This document shows, one piece after another, positions 45,038 to 54,522 of a stretch of DNA of 64,000 nucleotides; within the stretch, counting starts at the first letter, position 1; each line of letters opens with the position of its first letter. Both the position numbers and the translations under genes were made by a program. A model generated the notes under the pieces. It was not told the origin of the DNA and made no database searches. It saw only the letters and a list, made by a program, of their open reading frames with translations. Source of the stretch: Homalodisca vitripennis (lineage: Eukaryota; Arthropoda; Insecta; Hemiptera; Cicadellidae); contig NW_025778927.1 in NCBI RefSeq assembly GCF_021130785.1, positions 1 through 64,000 of the forward strand, in the 5' to 3' direction.

Positions 45038-46079
45038 GGAAACAAAAATATAGCAAATTTGAACAAAATCGGATAAAAGGCATATGAGATAAAAATTAAT
45101 TTCGTGAACAAATCATGATTTTCTTTTTATTTTGATCTGAGAAACCACCTCTCGAAGTTTTTAAGAGCCATTTTTCACACTATGTATGGTGCGAACTAGG
45201 GAGAATTTAAAAACATTTTTGTTTTTATTTTTGTATTTTTTAAGTACGTACCAAAGTGAACATTTTGTATTTTTTTGTATTACCAAGTAAACATAACATT
45301 TCAGGTTAATCCCTTTTACAGTATACACACACAAAAAGATTAACCCTTTTACCCATTTTTGACGAAAACGCCAACGTCTGTATTTTTATTGTTACTGGCT
45401 ACTGTTATGTTTAAATGCCGAAATATTCGGTATTTTGGTTGTTTAGGAGCAAAGGATAATGAAAGAAGCCATTTGAAGAACTTTGGATTTCTATTTTCGT
45501 CGTCTTTGACTAGAATTGACGAACTATCTAGACAGCTGTCAAAACCAGTTGATCGGGTTATATTACTGAAATCTTCGTTCGTTTTTGTTGTTGTTTACAA
45601 TGTTATCGAAAGTTTTTTGAAGTGTTACTTTTGTTGATAAAGGATAAAATGAGTACTAACTCTCCTGTGAGTGAGGGAACAATAATAACAGTCTAATCGA
45701 TGGTGGTGTACAAGTGCAAGACGAACTGAGTGACGATTTCCATCCGCCAAGTGAAGAAGGACACACTCTATACCTACTTGTGGATAAAAGATGGACGCAT
45801 TTTTATGCGAAAATATCAAGGGGATCGATACATTATTGTGGATTCACTTGAGGGTCTAAATAAACTAGCGTGAGAATCACCTTACGCTCATTGTGAGTAA
45901 ACAAGTGTTATTACTGTGTGTATTTATGTGTAAAGAATTTAAATATATTTGTAATATTAAGTTTTTTAGTTTAAAAAATATCTGTTAAGAGTGTGTTTTG
46001 GTATGTAAACGGATAATCGTTATAAGTATATTTGTAGTATTGTGTGAATTTTATATTTTCAATCATAAATGGTTGATAA
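45038..46079 (+). other. Spacer with a possible piggyBac-like left end (45340) and a coding trace
   Basis: TTAA at 45340 followed by CCCTTTTACCCATTTTTGACG looks like a piggyBac-type left end. Downstream, an ATG at 45650 and a shifted frame with QDELSDDFHPPSEEG give an acidic N-terminal-like trace. No matching right end was found, so this may be a truncated or degraded element. Confidence 0.35.
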
Positions 46080-47161
46080 TCAAACAATAAATAATAAAGA
46101 GTCAGACGAATCAAATATTTGTTAATAGATCGTTAGGGTCAAAACATTATTTAACCCTTTGAGTGCCAACGTCCGATTTTACCGGACGACACAAGGTGTC
46201 TGAAAAGTGCCAACGTCCGATTTTACCGAACAACAAAAGTTGGCCGAAAAGTGCCGACGCATTTGCCGATTTTACCAGACGTTCGGGAAAGTCACTAAAA
46301 ATTGTAATCTTTAATATTTTTAAATAATATCACATTGAAATGTTTGTGAAGAATTGTTTTTTTCAAAATAAATTGTAATAGTACACTTCCGATCAATTGA
46401 CTAATTGAGTAATCAATTACCAATTAGGCCTAGGCAACAACCAGTTTTTTGTACATCCTGACTTGTCAGATGAGGAGTCTAGCCCTAGCTTTCAACCAAG
46501 GCCAATGCCTACAGCTAGGCCTAGAAATGTTATCCCTGATAGTTCAGATGAAGACTCTGAAGATGAAACTGGATGGGCTGACGTTATGAGGAAAATGATC
46601 CAGGTTACAATGACAGTTTTTCTTTTAATTGTAGCTCTTCAATAAAACATTTTCCAAATAGAAACTCAGCTCCAGTTAGCTATTTCAACTTATTCTTCAC
46701 GCCAATTCAGTTGATATGTTTGTAAAATATACAAACAAATATGCTGATCAGTTTTTGATTGGTAAACAGGAATAATCTGCCACCAAATAGCCGGTCTAAG
46801 AAATGAGAGCCCGTAACACGAATGGAGAGCATTGCCTTTCTGCCTGTAATCATAAATATGGGACTAAACCCTATGGCAACAATATACTCATTTTGGTCTA
46901 CAACATCCAGCCAGTATACACCTTGGTTTAGTAAAATGTTTAACAGAAATAGGTTTCAGGCAATAATGACATTTTTTTCATTTGGTAGATACTTCAAAAC
47001 TGCCCCGCTCAGGACAGCCAGGCTACGACCCATGTTCTAGGTTTCAACCATTAGTGGACCATGCTAAAAGGATCTCTAAATTACATTTTATATACCAGGG
47101 AAAACCTTTCAATTGATGAAAGTATGATTAGCTCAAAACAACCATCACAACTTTTGCAATA

Positions 47162-48519
47162 GGGTGGGCCATAAGTCAGTTGTCACTAGCAATCCTTAGA
47201 CTTTGTTTTTCCTAGCGTAGTAGTTGTGAACTTGACTAAGTCAAACACTAGCAGTTTGAGGTTATGTTTGTTTATTGTCGATATCTGAGAAAGTATGAAT
47301 AGGAAATTAACATCAGAACAGCGTGTGTTTGTTTTGCAAACATGGTGGAAACATGATCATAATTATAGTGATGTTTGTGATTTGTTTGTGGAACGTTTTC
47401 CAAATATACAGCCTTCATCTCGACAAGGTATTCGCAAATTAAATTTAAGATTTGAAGAGACTGGGTCGGTAGCGGAGCTTACTCGTTCAGGTAGGCCAAG
47501 GTCTGTTACTACAGAAGAGAATCTGAATGTTGTCGCGCAATGTTTTGTGCAATCACCGACGAAATCGCAAAGAAAAGCATCAAATGAGTCTGGAAAAACA
47601 AGAACAAGGAAGCCTACGAAGGATACAGAAACAGCTGCATTTGAGACCATATAGGCCTACTTTACTCCAAAGCCGAAATGAAGATGATCCGGACAGGCGT
47701 GTGGAATTCTGCGAGCTGTACACAATCCGACAAGAAGCCGATCCCAATTTTTACAAAAGCATTCTTTGGAGCAACGAAGCAACTTTTATGGTGAATGGCA
47801 GAGTGAACAGACACAACTGTGTCTACTGGGATTCTACGAATCCCCATTTGACGATGGAGACAGAGTTAAACGCTCCTGGCGTGAGTGTATGGGCTGGTAT
47901 TTTTAGCGGTGGGCTAATCGGGCCTCATTTTTTTGACGGTACTGTCAATTGTCTTAATTACCTAGATATGCTTCAAGAGGTGTTGTTAGAACTGGAAAAT
48001 AGTCCACTTTATGAACATCTGCGGCCGGTTAAGGAAAATTTGATATGGCAACAAGATGGAGCACCCCTCCCATTATGGACTTATTGTGAGAGACTTTCTA
48101 AATAATAACTTTAATGAATGGATTGGCAGACGGGGTACTATTGAATGGCCTCCACGGTCCCCAGATATAACACCGATGGATTTTTCAGTCTGGAGTATAC
48201 TAAAAAATGAGGTTTATTCAGTCAAGATTCGTAATGTTGAGCATTTGAAGGAACGAATCCAATCAGAATTTGAAAACTTACAGTCCAGGAACATTTGCGA
48301 CAAAATTGTAAATCTGTGTTAAAAAGATGCAATCTTTGCTTAGAACAGCATGGAGACCACTTTGAGCATCTTTTGTAGGTTCATTGAATACTACATGTTT
48401 TCCTGTATTAATAAATTGTATTTGTACTACATAGTAAAATAAATGTATTTGTATTTTCGCTTGTTTGATATATTATTGCACCAAATGCATTTTTGACAAC
48501 TGACTTATGGCCCACCCTG
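47162..48519 (+). mobile_element. mariner-type element, 1.36 kb, nested in piggyBac
   Basis: A perfect inverted repeat of 25 bp: 47161-47185 (beginning AGGGTGGGCCATAAGTCAG) and 48494-48518 (ending GACTTATGGCCCACCCT). TA dinucleotides flank it (47160-47161 and 48520-48521). The right end reads ...CCCTG|TA, while the left reads TA|GGG, so the left end appears to have lost two bases (CA). It is inserted exactly at a TA of the piggyBac coding sequence. Confidence 0.93.
47295..48322 (+). pseudogene. mariner-family transposase pseudogene
   Basis: ATG at 47295, MNRKLTSEQRVFVLQTWW, then the helix-turn-helix part to about 47510 (RSGRPRSVTTEENL is a GRPR-type linker). After a frame change near 47600 comes the catalytic domain: WSNEATFMVNGRVNRHNCVYW at about 47768, where relatives have Asp in place of the Asn (WSDEATF). 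QQDGAP (second Asp) lies at about 48050. After another frame change WPPRSPDITPMDFSVW (third Asp) lies at about 48155. The first catalytic Asp to Asn change plus two frameshifts make it inactive. Part of the DNA-binding to catalytic linker is also missing. Confidence 0.88.
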
Positions 48520-50781
48520 TATGTACCAAAGAAAATACAACGTTTTGGCGTCAAATTATGGTCAATATGCGACTCTGTGTCACATTATTGTGTCATTCTT
48601 TGTTTACAAGGGAGCTACGAACAATGATAATGTAAATTAAATAAAAAATAGTATGATTGGGACACCTTTGTTGTTGTTAAACTTCTGAAAATGACAAATC
48701 CGTTGAACAAAGGCCGCCACCATATTTTTGTCGACAACTTTTTCACATCACTTGTATTGGCCAAATACCTCTATTCTAAATTAACATTTTTGACTAGCAC
48801 ACTAAGACATAATAGAAAGGGGATTCCAAATTCAATGATCACTAAATTTAAAGTTGGAGATACAAAATATTTGAGAAAAAACTACATGTTGATGCTAGGT
48901 TTTAGGGAAAAACAAAGTCAAAGAAAACAAGTTCTACTGTTATTCACCAAAGCTAAAGCGGAAAATGTACGCAAGAGCAAAAAACGATGAAATTATATTC
49001 GCATGACTAATAAACCTAAAATGGTGAGAGATTATAATGCTTTTGTGAGAGGCATAGATGGGAATGACCAAATGCTTTCTCAGTATTTGGATGATCGCAG
49101 AACTGTAAAAATTTGGAAGAAAGTAACTTTTAATATAATTGCCCGTATGGTACTAAATTCTTATAGCAGAGAAAGCACAAAGGCAGGTGGCAAGCGAAAA
49201 AATCATCATTCATGTGTGTAAAGTGTAAGAAAAGGCTTACATTCAAAATGCCTCCCTAAACACCATTGCTAAAAACACTGGATAGGTCGAGTTTTAAATA
49301 TTTCAAATGGATTGTTTTGTTTATATATGTACTTTCAAAGGAGTTTTCATCAAGCTTAAGTGTGTTTGTATAGTTTTTGTATTTATTTTACAAACTTTAA
49401 ATTATGAAACTCACATATAAACATTTTTGGTTGCCATAGCTACCGGAAACAATCTGACAATAGCTTCTTAAAAGTTGTATAACTCACTCATTATTGAAGA
49501 TAATAACATAAATTTTTCAAGATTTACAGACAATTTCATACACTTTCCAGAGATATGGACTAAGAAAAGGATATGAATTTTTTGGTCATAATCATTTGGT
49601 TGAAAAATGAAATTTAAAAATTTTTTGAATTTTTTTAGGTAAGCCCATTTTTGGTATTCCTAAATTTAGTGTTATGGTAACTTTGTTATTTTATGTTAAT
49701 TAAACAGAGTTTTCAGAGAAAAATAAAAAAGAATCATGTTGATAGCTTATTAAATAATCGAACTGTGAATTTTTTACTAAAACCTTGCAAACTTCCTTCA
49801 AAAGGGCACTTTTAGGTACACCCACTAGAAAAATATCTGGCACTTGTCAGTATACCCACTCAATAAATACTTGGCACTCAAAGGGTTAAGGATCATTCAT
49901 GTTAATGCGGAAAATGTAATTGTACATAGAGAAACTTTTCTAAGCCTTTTTAATAACGAAAGTTTTGATATAATAGTTGTAACAGAAACATTTCTAAAGC
50001 CAGCTGTCTCATCTGTGTTGTTTATGATTGAAAATTACAATTTAATACGTCATGATAGAGAGGGTAAAGAAGGAGGAGACCTCGCGATTTATATTAGAAA
50101 GGAATTTAATTATAAAATTATTTGTATGTCTAATTCAGTATATTGTAAAAAAAAAACAGAATATCTTGTTATCGAAGTTTCTTTGAGATGGAAATTGTTA
50201 TTGTGTGCTGTGTACTGTCCGCCAAAAGTGGGTCATATAGCTGAATTCTTTGATGTATTAGCAAATCTGATACCTGTTTATGATATTTTTGTTTTAATTG
50301 GAGATTTTAATACCGACATTAGTGATAATAGGATTTTCGCTGATAAGACCCAGTTTTTGAATCTTGTAAACAGTTTGAATTTATGTATACTGCCTTTAAA
50401 TACTACATATCATAGGCAAAATTCCGATTCTTTGTTAGACTTAATTATTGTTAATAACAGGGATAGAGTAACAGAATTTGGTCAAACTTCTGTTTCAGGG
50501 TTACCCTATCATGATTTGATATATGTAGAGTTAAATCTGAAAACAGAACTTGCTAGAAATAATGAAAAAATATTGATACGGGATTTTAAAAACATGGATA
50601 AGGATAGACTTAAAACAAAATGTGTTAATATATGTGAGGAGGTAACATGCAAACAGGCTTAAGTCACACAAAAATCAAAGTTGAGTTAGATGTGCCAATG
50701 CATTGTTCTGTTGTAGCCAAAGTAGTTTATTCTATCTGTTTCATGCACACACAATTATTTCCAATGGTAAAACCATGTTGA

Positions 50782-53472
50782 CACGTTCAATGCGGATGAC
50801 GCGTAAGTGCGGCATTTAGTTGCCTCGTCATGTGCTGATGACGCGTAAGTGCGGCATTGCGCGCGCACCCATATAACCCACAATCCTCGGTCCTACGTTT
50901 AGTTTGCTGATGTTAATGGCTAATGACAGTAGTGTATAGAGGTTATAGTATTATAAATTGCCCTTCATTTTTAATGTATATTGTTTCATAGTTTTAAACA
51001 TGAGTGATAAGGAACCATTAGATGTTCGTAATCCCGATTGCCTAACTCTAAGTGAAATATATGTAGATAGGTATGCAAACTATGAATCAGATTCCGATGA
51101 GTACAGTAGTGGGGACAGTTATAAACCAAGTGGAAATGAATCCAGTGACAGTGATGAGCCTGATGATGGCCTTGAAAACTCAGTAAGTATATGTAATGCT
51201 TCATCCTGTCTTCCCGATAATGACGTGCCCGGTCCTAGTGGCCTTCAAAACATGGACAATGCCACACCTCCCTTATCTCCACCAACTCAACTGGCAACAA
51301 CACGAGGGAAAAAAACCCCCCGTGTTGAGTTACAGTGGAATGAATTACCTGAGATGAAAACATTTTTGTTCACCAACCTACAGGATTGAAAGTTCCGTTG
51401 CCTGGCAACAATCCAATAGATTATTTTCAACTTGTTATTGACGATTGCTTCTTACTTAGCATTATCAGGGAGACTAATCTGTATGCCGTTGATGTCTTTT
51501 TGAATGGAAATCTAAAACCGAAATCACGAATTAACCATTGGAAAGACATTACATTGCCTGAATTTAAAACTTTCCTTGGCCTATTATTCCACACTGGCAT
51601 CATGAAGCTGCCTCAACTCCAACAGTATTGGATGAAAGATGAATTATTTCATACATGTTTTGGTAAATATATGTCGAGAGACAGGTTTTTTTATTATATT
51701 AAGATGTATGCACCTGGCATCTGAAGACCAAACTGACCGCTTGCAGAAAATCAAACCGGCTATGGAATATTTCAATAACAAAATGTCTTGCATTTATGCC
51801 CCTTGCAAGGAGTTATCTCTAGATGAGTCCATGGTCTTATGGAGGGGTCGGTTGGTATTCAAACAATATATAAAAAACAAAAGACATAAATATGGCATAA
51901 AGCTGTATGTTCTGTGCGAACCTATTGCCTTGTAATGAAGTTTGCTATATATGCTGGTGCTATGGACATACTTTCTGGTGAGGGACACTCAAAGAAAGTA
52001 GTACTATATTGGACTCCCCCTGACTCGTCGGTCACACTGCGAGTGACGGGTGTGTGTCGACAACTGGGATGGATGCCCGTCTCCTGTTGTACGATGGACG
52101 AGTGGCTCAACAAAGGGCACTCAATATATTATGCGGATAATTTTTATAATAGTATTGAGTTGACAAAAGCACTTATTGAAAAGAGAACTTACATAACAGG
52201 AACTCTTCGAATAGACATAGTTGATAATCCCAAAGAATGTGTAAAACAAACTGAAGAGAGGTGAAACAGTAGCTAAATGTCACAATGGAGTTATGGTGGC
52301 AAAATGGAAGGACAAAAGAGACGTTTTGTACATTAGTAGTCAGTATGAAAATTTTATGGAGGAAGTGACTAATAAGAGAGAAATTGAAATGGTGAAGCCC
52401 CTGTAATTGAATACAACACTTACATGAGTGGTATTGATAGAAAAGACCAACTTATGAGCTATTATCCGTGTGAACGGAAAACAATTCGTTGGTATAAGAA
52501 GCTCCTAATACACATTTTTCAAATGGGCATACTGAATGCTGTACAATAAGTATAATGGCGACAAGAAAATAACCATGTTACATTTTAGAGTAGCCCTGAT
52601 CAAAAGTCTTCTTGCGCCTGAACCCAACGATGCAAATAATGACGAAGATATGCACGAAAATCATGAAAGTCATTTACCGTCAAAGTTACCCATACAACCA
52701 AATGGAAAGAGAAATAGGAAGCGATGTCAAATTTGCTACAAAAAGGGCAAGAGGAAAGACACTACTTAACTCTGGCTTGTCCTGAAAAACCAGCTCTTTG
52801 CCTTGAAAAATGTTTTGAGGAATATCATACCAAATAAAGAACTTTTTTGTATTGTATAGTGTAAATATTTTGTAAAAAAATTGAACATTTCTTAGCTAAA
52901 AGTTTTATCTTCAAAACTTGTATCCTAAAAACTAATACTTTTCTTTCTATAGTAGCCTATAACACTATTTTGACTTTATACTGTAGCTTTTTACAAGAAT
53001 ACAATTACTTTGCATATAAAAGTTCAGGATTTTTTTCTCCAACTATTTTATTATATGTTCAATGAAACAAAAGTGTTGAAATTCAGTCAACAAAAATGTT
53101 ATTTTCAAAAAAACTTATCCACAAGGAGAAAAGAATGTACATTACAGCATTATGATTAACATGGTAAGTGATAAAACTTTACTTTGAGTAATTTATTTGT
53201 AAACAATCAAGATAACAGCTGTTTTGATATTTAAATATCCATGACGCATAAGTGCGTCATCAGCACAGAGCATAAAACGTTTTGAAATCTGATGCTATGT
53301 GCTGATGACGCACATACGCGTCAAATTTTTTTTATTCTAAAAATGGTAAAACTCAAAGAAATTAGTTACTTTCTTTCAAAATAAATGGTTTCAAGCAATT
53401 ATTCCATTAAAAATAAAAAGTATCTATTTCAGCACACAGCATGGTACATTAAATAGTTCAGCATTGAACGTG
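50782..53472 (+). mobile_element. piggyBac-like element, 2.69 kb, nested in element X
   Basis: Perfect 12-bp inverted ends: CACGTTCAATGC (50782-50793) and GCATTGAACGTG (53461-53472). The right flank is TTAA (53473-53476); the left flank is TTGA (50778-50781), a one-base change from TTAA. Subterminal GATGACGC(G/A)TAAGTGCG repeats occur twice on the left (50795, 50835) and in altered or inverted form twice on the right (about 53240, 53303). Confidence 0.92.
51000..52830 (+). pseudogene. piggyBac-type transposase pseudogene (PGBD4-like)
   Basis: ATG at 51000, MSDKEPLDVRNPDCLTLSE, then an acidic Ser/Asp stretch and VPGPSGLQNMD. The core follows: NWKDITLPEFKTFLGLLFHTGI-type sequence (about 51540), ELSLDESMVLWRGRLVFKQY (about 51812, first Asp), HSIYYADNFYNSIEL (about 52120, second Asp) and YMSGIDRKDQLMSYY (about 52425, third Asp). 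A C-terminal RCQICYKKGKRKDTT start of the Cys-rich domain continues in another frame through CPEKPALCLEKCFEEYH (to about 52830). Stops or frame changes lie near 51387, 51722, 51935, 52262, 52405, 52540 and 52768. All three catalytic Asp are kept, but the gene is dead. Confidence 0.9.
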
Positions 53473-53599
53473 TTAAAACTCTCCTTTACATGCAAAACAA
53501 GTTATTTCCACTGTACTGGTTCATGCAAACCAGCTTATTTCCAACCAACCAATAGGAGCGCTGCAACTGCCACTCAGCTGACCCAGTTGAGTTTTATAA

Positions 53600-54354
53600 A
53601 TGGCAGAGAGAGATAAAAGGAAAGGTTATGTGAGGCTTTTGTATTGGAAGTGTTTGTGTCTATTGGTTAGGCTGACAAATTATTATTTTACAATTAGTAG
53701 TTACATTATTATTTCAAGGATAATGAATGGTGCAAATGGAAGTGTAAGTGTAGGTGAAGGAAATGAAGGGACTAGAAAGAGAAGAGTTACAGGAGGAAAA
53801 AGAAAAAGTGAACAGATTACCAGGTATGCAGCTCCTAAAAGAGCCCTAGTTTTTGTACCGTGTAAACACAACAATAAACGTTTCACGTGCGTAAAAATAA
53901 GACCTAATGACATTAAAGCTTTCAAAGAAGAGTTTCATAAAGTTCCAGACAAGAAAAGTCAAGACAAAATAATTGCTAGTTTGATTCATACAACACAAAT
54001 TAAAAGACATAGGCCTAGGCCGGCAAACAAAAAGAAAAAACCTGGTCCTGAGCGAAAGTATCCAATACAATACTTTTTCCCAAATTTGTCTGGTTCTAAA
54101 ACCTCTGTATATTTATTTTTCGCACTATTATTGGTGTTGGAGAAACTAGAATTAAAAACATAGCAAAAAAAGTGCATTTTGGGGTTGCTGTTGAAGAGAA
54201 AAGAGGAGGTGACACACCAAAAAATAAGAACTATCTGAAGAAGGAAAGTGTTAGAGAGTACATAAAGAAACTCAGAGGAACTGAATCACATTACAGCAGA
54301 AAGAAGTCCAAAAGATTATATCTGAGTAGTGAATTAACTATTAGTAAAGTGTGA
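53600..54354 (+). pseudogene. N-terminal transposase fragment of element X
   Basis: A basic region (GTRKRRVTGGKRKSEQITRY, about 53770-53830) precedes HNNKRFTCVKIRPNDIKAF, RRHRPRPANKKKKPGPERKY and QYFFPNLSGSKTSVY. After a frameshift near 54105, RIKNIAKKVHFGV and RGTESHYSRKKSKRLYLSSEL follow up to a stop at 54352. I recall ESHY-KSKRLYL-type sequences from the N-terminal half of a widespread arthropod transposase-like family that I cannot name. The catalytic half is absent. Confidence 0.55.
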
Positions 54355-54522
54355 AGAGGAGTTAAAAGTGAAATGCAGCATGTTTTATAATAATGATTAG
54401 GTTAAACAAATTCTAATTAGTCTGTAGAATATGAAAATAGATCCTTAATTTACCTTTAAGCTATACATTTTCTACATGTACTTGTTTTGCAAAGGAATGG
54501 ATCCTTCTTTAGAGTTGAAGTG

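Larger units (their letters stand above)
46463..49221 (+). pseudogene. piggyBac-type transposase pseudogene, interrupted by mariner
   Basis: An acidic start (LSDEESSPSFQPRP, SSDEDSEDETGWADV) is followed by the DDE_Tnp_1_7-like core: SQYTPWFSKMFNRNRFQAIMTFF (about 46910), LSIDESMIS (about 47110, first Asp). Then comes the mariner, after which the frame continues YVPKKIQRFGVKLWSICDS (about 48520). Next are HHIFVDNFFTS (about 48719, second Asp) and VRGIDGNDQML (about 49045, third Asp). All three catalytic Asp positions are retained, but stops and frame changes (near 46645, 46795, 47040, 48620 and 48987) destroy the gene. The C-terminal Cys-rich domain is represented only by traces near 49215. 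Confidence 0.88.
46155..49885 (+). mobile_element. piggyBac-like element with a nested mariner
   Basis: TTAA at 46151-46154 and at 49886-49889 flank perfect 15-bp inverted ends: CCCTTTGAGTGCCAA and TTGGCACTCAAAGGG. Left subterminal repeats of the type GTGCCAACGTCCGATTTTACC occur three times (46163, 46208, 46251). The insertion interrupts a LINE endonuclease frame that is continuous when one TTAA is kept. A mariner element (47162-48519) is nested in the transposase gene. Confidence 0.93.
46080..50645 (+). pseudogene. LINE endonuclease-domain fragment, split by a piggyBac insertion
   Basis: The fragment lies in two parts, 46080-46150 and 49886-50645. Read across the TTAA, the left part ends RSLGSKHY and the right part begins LRIIHVNAENV in the same frame. 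The right part has the LINE endonuclease blocks VVTETFL (about 49978), LIGDFNTDIS (about 50297), SLLDLIIVNN (about 50430) and SGLPYHDLIYVE (about 50500; catalytic His). All belong to an APE-type endonuclease of the Jockey/CR1 group. The fragment ends at about 50645, where another element begins, before any RT. It was part of a longer LINE and is now inactive. Confidence 0.85.
50646..54500 (+). mobile_element. Unclassified DNA element X with subterminal repeats, split by a piggyBac
   Basis: Short repeated motifs of the type CATGCAAACCAGCTTATTTCC occur on both sides of the nested piggyBac: near 50647, 50742, 53490 and 53524. On the right they are followed by a transposase-like fragment. The right boundary is not defined, and I could not identify inverted ends. 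Confidence 0.45.

Noticed and set aside
54172..54354. Separate gene of 60 residues
   Set aside because: It is the continuation, in another frame, of the transposase fragment that starts near 53700.
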